Shown: positions 29,117 to 42,100, numbered from the stretch's first letter. The stretch is DNA of 64,000 nucleotides from Brasenia schreberi (GCA_036023115.1 JAYKKT010000041.1:8394001-8458000), one strand, 5' to 3'. The notes: generated from the letters alone by a model not told the origin. A program made the numbers and translations.

Positions 29117-30044
29117 ATTGATGCTTTACAAAAAGTAGAGTTTTCAAAAATGAATTAGTGACATTTCAAAAATCCTTAGCTTACAAAATGGAGCCTTGTT
29201 CAAAATATCAAAATATTTTCAAATGGCAGATGCTATTAAGAAATGGGATGATCTCGGTTGAATCGAGTAACCAAAGGGATAAGTATTTCCCCCCATTTTA
29301 CTTCTCTCTCCAAAAAGGAAAGACAAAGAGAATACAAAACTCCTAAAAAAAGAAGTCTTCCTCGAAAAAGGAATACAAAAACTTCTTAAAAAGGAGTCTT
29401 CTCTTTGAAAGAAGAAAGGAAAAAGAAAAGAGAATACAAAAACTCCTCGAAAAAGAAGTCTTTCCCAAAAAAAAAGGGAATACAAAAACTTCTTCAAAAG
29501 ATGTCTTCTCTTAAAAAAGAAAAAAGAAAAAGGAAAGCCAAAGCTCAAAAGAGCTAATTTTCCGACTCTTTGCCTAAAACCACGGGACGCTTCAGAAGGG
29601 ACCGTGGTAATTCTTTCCCATATCCCTATAGCTTATCCCAAAGGAAAAAGGTTCAAACTATGAAAATCCTAAAGTAGGAATAGAATCTACTTATTTGGAT
29701 TTCATTTTGTTTGAGAATTAGACTTTGTTTCGTGGGAAATTGAACTTTGAAATATTTTCTAAAATTTCCTACCAAAAACCTCTACTAAGTAGTAGGTGTC
29801 GAAACCCGAATAAAGGGAAGTATGAAAAATTGGAAGTCCCTTTTGATAGAAGATAAAAGGAGTTCCTTTTGAAAAAGAAATTTTCAAAACTCCAAAAATG
29901 TCAAAAAGACATGGGACAAAACCTGCTTGGAGTAGTTAGCCTCATAAGGCTCTCTCCAAGATCGAAAACCCAAGAATGTCAAAAGACATGGGATAAAACC
30001 TACTTGGAGCAGTCAGCCTCAAAAGACTCTCTCCAGGCTCGAAA
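29117..30044 (+). other. 3' non-coding region remnant with a 78-bp duplication
   Basis: Aligns with 4397-5200. Contains A-rich GAAGTCTT-type repeats (29330-29510), the conserved hairpin at 29579, and a tandem duplication of 78 bp (AATGTCAAAA-GACATGGG at 29897 and 29975). It is cut before its polypurine tract and LTR. Confidence 0.8.
29579..29608 (+). other. Conserved 30-nt hairpin in 3' non-coding region
   Basis: ACCACGG/CCGTGGT perfect 7-bp stem, 16-nt loop. Confidence 0.6.
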
Positions 30045-30085
30045 TTTTTTTTGAAAGCTAACTTGTAGAGCATGAGGCTCAGCTT
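30045..30085 (-). pseudogene. gag: Short gag fragment, C type
   Basis: Forty-one bases nearly identical to 10683-10713 of the inverted C gag (AGCTAACTTGTAGAGCATGA core on plus). It is the left flank of the B2 LTR at 30086. The right flank of that insertion is not found in the window. Confidence 0.7.
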
Positions 30086-30169
30086 TGTAAGCACGAAAAT
30101 TCTCACTCTGAGCTTTTGGGGCCTGAAGCGAACCTTTTCGCGTTTACGTCGCTTTTTATGGGCGTGCCA

Positions 30170-30275
30170 GCTAGCTTACTCAAGCTAGTGAAGATTTTTG
30201 GAAATATCTGACTTTTTGGCGACTGTGGACAAGCGGGATCTTTTCGTTTAAAACCTTCTTGAACCGGCGCTCAAG
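30170..30275 (-). other. U5 hairpin pair (LTR B2)
   Basis: Hairpin 1, 30258-30275: CTTGA/TCAAG. Hairpin 2, 30170-30189: nine-base arms with one mismatch. The complement of GGCGTGCCA adjoins it. Confidence 0.55.
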
Positions 30276-30559
30276 GGTTGGTTTAAACGCTTAGAAAACT
30301 TCAATTTCAATCAAACATGAACTTTTGAAAGGAAAGCAAGTATTTCGACGATTGTATGCCTAAATTGCAGTTTTTATTATGGGGGTTGTACGCTTTCCAA
30401 ATCTTTTGAGTTTTAAGCTATTTAGGCCGGATGTGTGTGCTTCAAGTGGCCTAAATTTAGCGAGTTTGAGCATAGTTTCGGGGTTTTATCTTTGAAAATA
30501 CGTGAATGCAAGGATGCACGAATACTCTTCGGGTTTGATATGATGTGAGCTAGGCTCGA

Positions 30560-31400
30560 ATTGAAAGCAACTCACACACACAACTTAAAATAAATACTCA
30601 AATGAAAGTGCAACTCACGCAGCTGAAGGGAAATACCCGAACTTGAAAGCAACTCACATGACTTGAATGTAAATTGCGGAATTGAAATATACTTATATAT
30701 TTAAGAGCGGAAAGGTTCAATGCACGCGTGTGTAGTGTAGAATTGAAATGACAAACTCACACGACTTGAATTGAACTTGCCGAAATTGAAATATAAGTAT
30801 ATAAGAGTGGAAAGGCTCAATGTGAGTGAGTGCTCTTGGTGTGTAAATGGAAAGACAACTCACACAACTGGAATTAAACCACCCGGAAATGTAATTGCAT
30901 ACACAACTTGGAATGTAAAACTCACGCAGCTTGAAAGTATATAGATACACTATATCTTATGAGCAACAAAGACCCAAAATGTGCATGAGAGTGTAGAGCA
31001 AGTGCTCGAGTGCTCTTGTGTGCAAGTGTGGAAGCTTAAATGATAAACTCACATGACTTGAATGTAAAAACCCACGCAGCCGGAAAATATAGAAATATAC
31101 TATATCTTATGAGCAACAAAGACTCAAAATGTGCGTGAGGGTGTGGAGCAAGTGCTCGAGTACTTGTGTGTGTATGTGTGGAAGCTTAAATGACAAACTC
31201 ACACAACTTGAATGTAACAACCCAAATTAAATTGCAACTCACACGGCTTTTACTAAAGTCTTTGGAGTAAGAGTGAAAGCTCAATGTGTGTGCAATAGTG
31301 TGCAATTAAGAGCGGAAAGTTTCAAGTGCACGTGGGTGTCTTGTGTATGTTTAAGAGCAAAGAGGCTCAAGTGTGCGTGTGTGGCTTGTGTATCAAGCAC
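30560..31400 (-). repeat. Degenerate tandem repeats in LTR B2
   Basis: Repeated blocks of AAGAGCGGAAAGGCTCAATG, GTGAGTG and ACAACTCACACAACTTGAAT with variable spacing; the counterpart of the 107-bp array of LTR A. Confidence 0.7.
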
Positions 31401-33194
31401 CAATATTAAATTTCGGGGGGAGACTACGCTCCATTATTACAACCCCGTATCGAATTGAATTGAAATTTAGAGGAGTAAGGTAAAAACCGAATTTAAACAC
31501 TTACAAGTGGTCGGCTTTTCCTCTCAATGTGTTTGAATCCGTACACCTTGGCAGCCAATCGATAGGTCTCCCTAGATGGGGTTGGACGTGAGAGTTTAGG
31601 CTTTTAGAGGGTGCTTGGGGGAACTGGGTGTTTAGGCCTTGGTTTGGCCAAGTGCTAGGGTTGGCTAAGGTAGGACATGATTGGAGTGGGGGCTGGTCCT
31701 AATCGATCCTAAGGGACAGGGGTGCAATTGGGCTAAGGCATAGTAAGGTGCTAGGCACTGGGTGTGACAGGGCGCGCGGGGCGCTAGGGACGTGGCAGTG
31801 GCATGCGGGACGTAGAAGAGGCGCGTGGGAGTGCCGGGGCGCAGGATGGCGCTAGGTGGTGGTTCTAGTGGTACGCAGGTTGGTGAGATGGGAGTTGGGT
31901 GCTGGTGATGGCCGGTAGGTGCTAGTGATGGCAGGGTCAGTGCAGGCAGGTTGGTGAGGGAGGTGCAGGGGGTATGGCGCGGGAAGGTGGCGCTAGGAAG
32001 GCGATGGTATGGCGCTAGGTGCGCCGGGTGTGGGCGCTACGGGGGCCGGTTGGCAGGTGATGGAAAGGGGTTGGTGATGGCCGAGGGGTAGTGTAGTGGA
32101 TGAGTGCTAGGCAGGGAGTTTAGGTCGGTTTGGGTGAGAGGGCTAGGTTTAGGCTAGTTTAGGGTTAGGTTTAGTGGGGTAGGTTAGATGGTTTAGGCTA
32201 GATTAGGGTTAGGTTTAGAGAGACCTACCTCTTGGAGCCGGTCCACCGCGCATAGCCCATGCCTCCACTTCGGTTGCAGCCACTCCTTCATGTTGGTGCA
32301 GCCCTTGGCTAGGTCTAGGTTCATACAAGCTTGAACCCACACCCTTGATCAAGCCCACATGGCTATAGCCCACCACTCACTCTCTCTCTTCCCAAGCCTC
32401 TCTTGGATTTCAAGTGAACCCCCTCACCTCTATTTATAGGCAAATGAGGTGGGTCTTGGATATGGGTCTTGGATTTGGGTCTTAGAATCCAGATCCGATC
32501 CAAACACTATTTGGGTCTGGATCTCGGATCTCGGATATTTGGGATCCAGATTCGACTCAAATATTTAGTTGGATTTGGATCTTGAATCTCGGATATTTGT
32601 GATCTAGATCCAATCCAAATACTATTTGGATCTGAATCTGGATATTTGGATCCAGGTCCAATCCAAATTTCTTTTCTTCAATCCTTCTTGGCGTTTCGAG
32701 ACGGACGGTTTGTGTAGGCCCTGGCTTCATCAGCGCTCCGTCTTGTGCTGGGTTTTCCCCAGCTTTATCGTTCGAACTCCTTCTCACCTCTCTGGACTTC
32801 ATTTGAGTTCATTTATGTCATTTCGGGCTTGGATTTCTGATATTTTGGTGAATGCTTTTGGCTTGGCTTTTGATGCTCCGGGCTTGTACTCTACTTCTGG
32901 CTTGGGCTTTCCTTTTGCCTTTTATCCTACTTTTATCAGGCCTGAGTGCTTTCTGGGCTTGTGAACCTGCTTTTTGAGGCTACTTTTGATTCAGGCTCAA
33001 CCTGTTGGATTTTGGGTTTTTACAAAATTGGGACTTGGCCCATGCTTCAGAAGTTTCAATTTGAACGGGGTTTAAACAAAAGTTTAAAGCTTTTTCAACA
33101 CCTGGGTTTTGAATAACTCTAGAATCTGGTTTTGAAATGGATTTTCAAACCAGGTGTTTGTTTTTTAAAATTGTTTGATTTTGGGGTGTTTACA

Positions 33195-34056
33195 GACGCC
33201 CCTCTTTGGCATTATCCAAATTTATTTGGATAATGGCGAAGAAGACAATATCCCTGTTTGATTTCTCCCTAGATTCATCCTCGAGAATATGGGATCATCC
33301 CAGTTTTGAGAAAAACGTTTTCTATGTGTTCACTAAGAGGGGATTTTCGCCAAAGGGGACTTTACCTAATGTGGTGCTAGTCCTAATTGGGATCATGCAA
33401 GTTTCCATGCGTGCACATGTGAATGAATGGCATGGAATGACATGCTAGGAAGTATGGTTTCCTAGAGACTTAAATGGAATGGTCGAACTTGGGAGTCTTA
33501 TGAAGACTTGCTGCACCAAGTGAGCTGGTCTTATGTTACTCGATGTTCGAGGTTTTCTAAATTTGTTTTGAGAGAGGAAAACTCCTGTTAGCTTCCATCC
33601 TAAGGATTTCAACTTTTCGTGTTTCCCTTTACTTGAGTCTTAACACTCGCTAATCTAGCGGAGGTTTTATAAGAAAATCAAGCAATATTTCAAAATTCCT
33701 ATGCCTTACTCAAAATGTCTAATTCTCAAACAAAATGAGATTCAAGTGAGTAAATCCTGTTTTTACTTTAGGATTCCTTGAAATGAACCTTTCTTCACTT
33801 GGGATAAGTCGCAGGGATGGGGAAAGAATTACCATGGTCCCTTCTGAAGTGTCCCGTGGTTTGAGGCAAAGAGGCGGAAAACTGCTCTTTTTGAGCTTTT
33901 TGCTATTTTTTCTATTTTTCTGTTTTACCATGGTCTGCTTTTTCACAAGCATCGATTCTCTCATTCAGGGTTGTACGATCTACCTTGATCCTCACTCATG
34001 AAGTTTCAAAGGAGATTTTCCTCAAAATCTTTCCGTAATAGGATTTAGCTTAGACC
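33195..34056 (-). other. PPT and 3' non-coding region of the minus-strand B element
   Basis: Polypurine tract at 33195-33207 (AAAGAGGGGCGTC on minus), then about 850 bp of non-coding sequence, shorter than in element A (1,174 bp). Conserved hairpin at 33831-33860. Confidence 0.82.
33831..33860 (-). other. Conserved 30-nt hairpin in 3' non-coding region
   Basis: Minus strand ACCACGG ... CCATGGT, one mismatched pair. Confidence 0.5.
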
Positions 34057-35850
34057 CTACACATGGTATTTTTTCAAATATTGGGCATTCATAGGGTCTG
34101 CTAAGTTCCTACCCTCAACATCGACTAACCAGTAGGCGTTGTTTGTGGTGGTTCCACGTACAACATAAGGACCATCCCACTTGGGCCGCCACTTTCCAAG
34201 TGGATGTGGGCCATGATGTTGGATGATTTTTAGCACAAGGTCTCCCACTTTAAAGTGGCGAGGTCTCTTATGCTTCTCGTAATGTCGGGCAATCCTTTGC
34301 TGGTATGCATGTGCATGATCCATGGCAAGGAGCCTTCTCTCATCTAATAAATCAAGCTCGGCCATTATAGCATGCTGAAGCATCTCTAGGGGAAGGTCGA
34401 GTGTAAGTGATGTATGAAATGAATGCAGTTTGGTATGAATGGGGAGAATGGCGTTTGTGCCATAAACCAACTCAAATGGCGTGGCATTTGTGGGAGTTCG
34501 GATGGAAGTCCTATAAGCCCATAAGGCTTCATCCAACTTCTCATGCCACGTCCTATCCTTTTCTAATGTTTTCTCAATAATGCTTATGAGAGTCTTATTG
34601 ATGGCTTCGGCTTGGCCGTTGCCTTGAGGGTAGTAGGGCGATGAGAAGTGATGAGTTATGCCATACGTGTTACATAACTTTACCATCCTCTCGTTTTTGA
34701 AGGGGGTGCCATTATCAGACACTAGGTCTTTTGGAACCCCATATCGAGCCAAAATATTTTTCCTAATGAACACCACTACATGTTGCCCCTGGACATTAGT
34801 CAGGGAGGTAGTTTCAACCCATTTGGAAAAGTATTCAGTGGCTGCTAGGATAAACCTTTGCCCATTTAATGCATTTGAAAAAATTGGTCCTATGATGTCA
34901 AACGCCCACATGGTGAATGGCCATGGGCTACCCACAGAATGCAATGTGGATGACGGGATATGAATGGTGTGTCCATGCACTTGACATGGGTGACACTTCC
35001 TAACATGGTCATGGCAATCTTGCTTTAGAGTGGACCAAAAGTAACCAGCTCTAAGTATTTTCATTGCCATCATATTGGCATTTACATGCCCTCCACATTC
35101 TCCATCATGGAATTCATGCATTACTATCCTAGCCTCCTCCAGGTTGACACACCTCAGTAAGATGCCAGTAAACCTCTTTTTATAAAGAACCCCTCCCAAA
35201 ATCAGATATCGGGTTGAAATCTTTCGAATAAAAGCTTTGTCTTTAGACGAAGCGAATTCTGAAAATCCTCCGTTTTCTAAGAACTCTTTAATGTCTTGAA
35301 ACCAGGGTTTTTCAGTGGAAGTTGTGTTGTTTTGGAAAATCTCCAAATCGTGTGTGGATGGAGTGGGTGAGTGCCATATTTCTAAGGATTGATCCCAAGG
35401 TGGGATCGACCCTTAGGGCTGAGCCTGAAGATGAGAGGGCATCGACTATGCCATTGTCCTCTCTTCCTACGTGTGTGAGTGTACATGATTGGAACGACTC
35501 GACCAGCTTGGTGGCCAATTTGTGGTATAGAAGAAGTTTTTCATTTTTGACTTGCCAAATTTTTAACACTTGGTTTATGACAAGTAAAGAATCTCCAAAG
35601 ACTTTAATGCATGATGCCCCTAGAGTTTTCTAGATTTTCAAGTCTTGTATGAGTGCTTCATACTCAGTTGTATTGTTGGAACATTCAAAATCTAGGCAAA
35701 TGGCGATGGGAATTTCTCCCTTTTTAGGGGATATGAGGATGATTACTGCCCCAACCCCTCGTTGGTTTCGTGCCCCATCGAAGTGCATCTTCTACACTTG
35801 GTTTTCATTTGAGTAATTTGATAGAATATGGTTTTGAAATTGATTTTGAA
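34057..35850 (-). pseudogene. pol: Archaeal-type RNase H and integrase of the minus-strand B element
   Basis: Integrase is open for 429 codons (35346-34057): GECGGHVNANMMAMK and CHPCQVHGH form the HHCC finger, and the D,D-35-E triad is complete (FDIIG, SDNGTPFK, QAEAINK). The end QYLKKYHV plus TAG agrees with element A. Upstream the second RNase H (LKIWQVKNEKLL, THVGREDNGIVDALS) is shifted out of frame near 35390. The stretch 34701-35850 is duplicated directly upstream (35851-36978). The gene is therefore not functional although its integrase part reads well. Confidence 0.9.
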
Positions 35851-36978
35851 AGGGGTGCCACTATCAGACACTAGGTCTTTTGGAACCCCATACCGAGCCA
35901 AAATATTTTTCCTAATGAACGCCACTACATGTTGCCCCTGGACATTAGTCAGGGAGGTAGCTTCAACCCATTTGGAAAAGTATTCAGTGGCTGCTAGGAT
36001 AAACCTTTGCCCTTTTAATGCATTTGAAAAAATTGGTCCTATGATGTCAAACGCCCACATGGTGAATGGCCATGGGCTGCCCACAGAATGCAATGTGGAT
36101 GACGGGATATGAATGGCGTGTCCATACACTTGACATGGGTGACACTTCCTAACATGGTCATGACAATCCTGCTTTAGAGTGGACCAAAAGTAACCAGCTC
36201 TAAGTATTTTCATTGCCATCATATCGGCATTTACATGCCCTCCACATTCTCCATCGTGGAATTCATGCATTACCATCCTAGCCTCTTCAAGGTCGACACA
36301 CCTCAATAAGATGCCAGTAAAACTCTTTTTATAAAGAATCCCTCCCAAAGTCATGTATGAAGTTGAAATCTTTCGAATGAAAGCTTTGTCTTTAAACGAA
36401 GCGAATTCTGAAAATCGTCCGTTTTCTAAGAAATCTTTAATGTCTTGAAGTTGTATTGTTTTGGCAAATCTCTAAATCATGTGTGGATGGAGAGGGTGAG
36501 TGCCATATTTCTAAGGGTCGAGTTCCCAAGGTGGGATCGACCCTTAGGGCTAAGCCCAAGGATGAGAGGGCATCGGCTATGCCATTGTCCTATCTTCCTA
36601 CATGTGTGAGTGTACACGATTTGAATGACTCGACCAGCTTGGTGGCCAATTTGTGATATGGAAGAAGTTTTTCATTTTTGACTTGCCAAATTTTTAACAC
36701 TAGTTTATGACAAGTAAAGAGTCTCCAAAGACTTCAATGCATGATGCCCCTAGAGTTTTTGAAATTTTTAAGCCTTGTATGAGTGCTTCATACTCGGCTG
36801 TATTGTTAGAACATTCGAAATCTAGGCGAATGATGATGGGTATTTCTCCATTTTCAGGGGATATGAGGATGATTCCTGCCCCAGCCCCTCTTTGGTTTCA
36901 TGCCCATCGAAGTGCATCTTTCACACTTGGTTTTCACTTGAGCAATTTGATAAAATATGATTTTGAAATTGGTTTTGA
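35851..36978 (-). pseudogene. pol: Second, partial copy of RNase H-integrase (tandem duplication)
   Basis: Contains the integrase N-terminal half up to SDSGTPFK and the preceding second RNase H region, nearly identical to 34701-35850. At 35850/35851 GTPFK joins the region that encodes FQNHIL, sharing the bases TTTTGAA. This copy lacks about 20 bp near 36450 and is frameshifted. Its integrase lacks the catalytic Glu and the C-terminal part. Confidence 0.88.
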
Positions 36979-38980
36979 AAGATGCCTTCATCAGGAATTT
37001 TATCAATTGTGGGATATGAATCCTCTAAAGGGAAGTTAGCCACATAGTCGGCTAGGGCTTGCCCCTTGATGGAGGTTTGATGGTGGAATTTCAGGTCATA
37101 CTCCATCAAGAGGAGCTGCCATTTACCTAGCCTACCAGTGAGGATAGGTTTTTCAAACAAATGCTTGATTGGATCAAGCCTAGACACTATCCAGATCTCA
37201 TGATCTAGAAAATAATGTCAAAATTTCTGGTAGGCCCATACCAAGGCCAAGCACGTCTTCTCCATAGCTTGATAATTTCATTCATAAGTCAATAGAGTTT
37301 TCGAAATATAGTAGATGGCATACTCTTTATGGGTATCACCCTCAGATTGAGCTAATAAGGCACCCAAAGCGTTCGCATGCACAGAAATATAAAGTAAAAG
37401 AGGTTTTCCTTGCTTTGGAGGGTTTAAAACAGGAGGATTAACCAAATACGTCTTTAATCTTTCAAAAGCTTTTTGGCAATCATCGTCCCACACAAATTTT
37501 ACCCCTTTTCTCAAAAGTTTGTTGAAAGGTTCGCATCTTGTAGCGAGGTTTGAAATAAACCTTCTAATTGATTGGAGGTGACCTTGGAGGCTTCGAATTT
37601 GCGTTAAATTGGAGGGTGGAGGCATATCTATGATGACTCGACACTTAGAGGGGTAGACGTCAATGTGCCTTTGGCTTACCATAAAACCTAAAAGCTTGTC
37701 GGATTCTACTCTGAAGACGCACTTTTGAGGGTTTAGTTTCACTTTGTAAAGCCTCAATCTTTCGAAAACTTTTTGCAAAGATTCGATGTGTGTATCTCGG
37801 GTTTGTGATTTCACCAAGAGATAATCCACATATACTTCTAAGAGCTCATGAATTTGATAGTGAAAGATCGTGGTCATGGCTCTTTGGTATGTGGCACCAG
37901 CGTTTTTCAACCCAAAGGGCATGACTGTATAGCAGTACGTGCCCCAGGGTGTGGTAAAAGCAGTTTTAGCCTGGTCTCTTAGGGCTAATTTGATTTGATT
38001 ATAACCCGAGTAACCATCCATAAAGGAAAACATTTCATGATTTACAGTACTATCGACTATCAAATCAATATTTGGTAAAGGGAAGTTATCCTTTGGAGTG
38101 GCTTTGTTTAGATTTATTAAATCAATGCAAATTCGAATTTTCCCAATGGATTTTCGAACTACAACAATGTTGGAAAGCCAATCAGAATACGCAATGGGTT
38201 TTATAAAACCAGCTTTAAGCAGATCCTCTAAACCCTCTTTCACTTGCGAGTATACGTTCGGGTGAATCTTTCTAAGCTTTTGTTTTATGAGTTTTGATTC
38301 TAGATCTAGGGGAAGACAATGATCTACTACTTTCGGGTCTATACCTGGCATGTCTTCGTAAGTCCATGCAAACACATCGATATAGGTTTTCAAGAATGCA
38401 ATGAATGATGCTTTTTCATGCTCATGCAAACATGTGCCTATCTTAATGTGTTTGGGTTTTGACTCATTCCCTAAGTTGATCTCTATGAAATCCCCTCCTA
38501 CAGAATTCGAAGGTTTTTCAAAATCGAGGATTTTGTTAAACTCGGGAAGCTCGGAGATTTGATCCTCCTCAAGGAGAAGGGTATCCTCCTTTGTGCTTTG
38601 ATCATTCTCGAGAATTCTAAATCCTAGGGAATTTTGACTTGATGCATGGTTTTTGCAAACACCTGGTTTTGGTTTTGGAATTTCTACAGGTTTTGAAGAC
38701 TTGGGTCCTTTTATAAAGACGATTTCTTCAAAATCCTTGGTTTTTTCCTAATTTTTACTAGGAGTTGGTATACACAAGATTTTGTTTTTGGAATTTTCTA
38801 ATTTTTCAATTTTTTTGGTTTTTTGCAAAGAAAGATATTGGGAGAAACAAAAACTACATTTTTTTCGATTTTTCCACACTTTTCCAATGTTTTTGGGTTT
38901 TGAGATTTTTCAAATTGTTTTTGTATTTTGAGAATTTGTAATTTTTTTGGATTTTTGTTTGAGGAGGGATCTTCCATCAT
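36979..38980 (-). pseudogene. pol: Pol N-terminus, RT and RNase H of the minus-strand B element
   Basis: Probable pol ATG at 38980 (MMEDPSSNKNPKK), Lys-rich linker, then RT open from 38429 to 37278: DVFAWTYEDMPGIDP, WLSNIVVVRKS, FMDGYSGYNQIKL, MPFGLKNAGATYQ. The active site reads YVDY instead of YVDD, so polymerase activity should be lost. RNase H follows (LLLYISVHANALGALLAQ), stopped after LLTYE where element A has Arg (CGA-type codon to TGA), and resumes at 37187 as RLDPIKHLFEKP. The linker 38430-38797 is also broken. Confidence 0.9.
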
Positions 38981-39145
38981 ACCTACAAAGAAGACGCCAT
39001 GAATTAGTCTCTAAACAAGAGGTCTAAATCATAGGTTTCAGTTTTAGCAGGTTCTAGGGCACCCTTGACCCAGGTGGTCACAGGTGGTGGTTCTGGTGGT
39101 ATGCTTGGAGTATAGCCTATCCCATATCGGCTTGGGTTTGCTCTT
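38981..39145 (-). pseudogene. Post-protease segment and protease-RT junction
   Basis: The complement corresponds to 17415-17588 of element A: RYGIGYTP, PPEPPPVTTWVKGALEP, DLDLLFRD then TAA, then CTTTGTAGGTATG. It is cut at 39145/39146 by an LTR B1. The protease itself is missing. Confidence 0.8.
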
Positions 39146-42100
39146 TGTAGACACGGAATATGTTCGCTTACGGGTTCTTAGGCCCGAAGTGAACCTTTTC
39201 GTAATCTACTTCGCTTTATGGGCATGCCAACTAGTTTACTTTAACTAGCAAAGTATGTTTTGAAATAATCTGACTTTTTGAAGGTGATTATAGGCAAGCG
39301 GGATGTTTTTGTCGCAGACCTTCTTGCACCGATGTACAAGGGTCAGTCTATATGCTTAGAGACTTCGTTTTGAAACAAGTTTAACTCAAAATATATTTTG
39401 AATGAAGAAGTGTTTTAAAACATTTTGAAAACCATGCACTTGGGCGATTTTGATTTTACAAGGGTTGGACGAACCTAAGTCTTTCAATTTAATCTACTTA
39501 GGCATGATGTGCATGCATCGAAATAGCCTAAGTCTTGGCGTGTTTGCATGATTGATTCGGGATTTGCTTTGATGCAGGTATGCACTCTAGCTCGAGTATG
39601 GCGAGTATGCAATGCAACTCACACAACTCCAAGGGAAAACCCGAAATTGAAAGACAATACTTAAGGGAAATTGCGTAATGTAAATTGCAAAAGGAGAATA
39701 TGGCTATATCTTAAGAGCGGAAAGGCTCAATTGTGTAAGTGTGTGTCATGTATATATTGAAAGACTACTCACACAACTGAACCTTAAAACCCAAATCTTA
39801 AAGACATAGCGGAAGGGAAATACTTATAATATATATGGGCCCGAAGGTTACCAACGTGTGCGTGGGTGTTGTGTATATATGTAAAGACAACTCACATGAC
39901 TTGTAATTTAAAACCCAAATAGAATTGCAATATGGCCCTTACTAGGGTCTTGGGAGTAAGAGCGAAAGCTCAATGTGTGTGAGTGTGGAATTGAAAGACC
40001 ACGCACACAACTTGAATTAAAACACCCAAATAAAATTGCAATATGGCCCTTACTAGGGTCTTGGGAGTAAGAGCGAAAGCTCAATGTGTGTGAGTGTAGA
40101 ATTGAAAGACAATACACACAACTTAAATGAAAACCCACGCAGCTGAATATATATATACAACTATATCTTAGGGGCTGTCAAGGCCCGTGTGTGTGCAAAA
40201 GGTGTACAGCTAAGAGCGGAAAGGCTCAAGTGCACGTGGGTGTTGGTGTGCCAAACCAAGTTATTACAATCGGGGGGAGACAAAGCTCCTTTACTACAAC
40301 CCCGTATCAAAATTTAATAAAACACCAAATGTAAGGACTTACAACTCACCTAGCCCGTTATGTGGGGTGTGTATAGGATGCGTACGCCTTGCGTGTGGAG
40401 CTCGGATCACATGGAAGTGGAACCGGCTAGCTTGGAGGCTTGAGAACCTTTGAGGACTTGGGAGAGGTGTTTGAGTGGGCTCGTGTGGGCTTTGTATGGG
40501 CTTGGTATCGGCCTGGTACGGGCTTGATATGGGCCTGGTTTTAGGATGACTCGAGCCAAGGTGGCTCGAGTTGGGTTCTAGGGGAGCTTGGGGCAACTCG
40601 GGCTGTCTTGGTGCAGCCTGCGCTTTAGCCTTGCAGGGGGGTGTCTTAGGATGACTCGAGCCAAGGTGACTCGAGTTATGTTTTAGGGGAAACCCTAACT
40701 AGGTTAGGTTCAGTCGGTCAAGGCCAAGGCAGGCTAGCCAGGGCTGAGCTAGGGCTTGGCCTGGCTGGGTGTTGGTCGGATTTTGGTTGAGGTAGGACTA
40801 GGGGGAAGCCAGGTTAAGTCGGCCAGGTATAGTGTCTTGGGTGCGGGCTGGCTAAAGGAAACGGCCAGATGTGAGTGGCCCAAGGAAACGGCCTGCCTTG
40901 TGGCAGGTCGGGGCTTTAGGGGTGTGGATAATACACGGCCTGCACCAGCAGGCCGTGGGGGTTTGAGAATAGGTGGCCTGCCGAGTGGCAGGCCGTGGGG
41001 CTTAGGCTGAATGACCTGCCGAATGGCAGGTCTTGTTGGGATGAATGGCCTGCCTTAAGGCAGGCCTGGTATGGGCTTTAAAAGGGGTAGCACACGGCCT
41101 GATTTGGCCATGTGTTTAGGCTTAAGTGGCCTACCTCAAAGCAGGCTAGGTTTTGGCAAAGAACCAAGGAAGCCCGACCACCTTTGGTCGGGCTGTTTTG
41201 GGTAGGTAGGTAGGGACAAACCCAGCCCACGGCTGGACGGGTTTTGAGGTAGATGGCCTGCCTTTAGGGCAGGCCAGACCTTGGGTAAAAGGGGATGGGA
41301 CACGGCCTACTGGGGCAGGCCGTGGGTCTTAAGAAAGGCTCGAGCCACCTTGGCTCGAGGTAGGGGGTTTTTCAAATGGGAAGTTCGGCCAAAGCTGGCC
41401 GAACTTGGTTGGGTTCAAGGGAGAGTTTGGTGGATGGCTAGGGCGGTGAAATGGGTAAGGTGCAGGTGGTGGTAGGCTAGGCGGTGCAGGTCAAGGTGGG
41501 GTTTGGTTGAGGCGGTGATAGGTGGGTTCGGTTAGGTTGCAGCCGGTGGTGGGGGAGGCGACTAAGGTTGGGTTCGGCCAGCTAGGGCAGGTCGGTTGGG
41601 GGGGGTTTTGTGGAGTTCAGCCAGCACTTCGCTGGACTTACTTGTGGTGGTAGGGTTAGTTAGGTGTAGGTGGGTTCATATGGGTTAGGTTTAGAAGGGT
41701 AGAGAGAAGGGCTAGGTTTAGTTGAGGCTTACCTTAGGTGCAACCCACTAGGTCCAGCCACCTCCAATCGGTCCAGCCCACTTCCACGCCCGCGGTCCAC
41801 CTCTTGGTGCAGCTAGGCTCAAGTTGGTGCAACCCCTTGATCTAGCCTTGGCCAACATGGCTCAAGCCCACTTCACTCATGAGCCCACATGGCTAGGTTT
41901 ATCACTCCCTCTCTCTCCTCCCAAGCATTTGCATGAACCCTTTACATGGACCCCCTCACCTCTATTTATAGACATTTGAGGTGGGTCTTGGATTTGGGTT
42001 TGGGTTTGCAATTTGGATCTAGACCCAAATCCAAACACTATTTAGATCTAGATCATGGATCTCAGATATTTTGAGATCCGTATCCGATCCAAATCCAATA

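Larger units (their letters stand above)
30086..33194 (-). mobile_element. LTR B2, 3' LTR of the minus-strand B element
   Basis: On minus it starts TGTAAACACCCCAAAATC at 33194, after a polypurine tract, and ends TTTTCGTGCTTACA at 30086; 3,109 bp. TATAAATA at 32431-32438 (minus), leader rich in GCGCTAGG-type words on plus, conserved hairpin at 31412-31451, degenerate tandem repeats about 30560-31400, U5 hairpins at 30258-30275 and 30170-30189. No hairpin array like that of B1 is visible. Confidence 0.88.
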
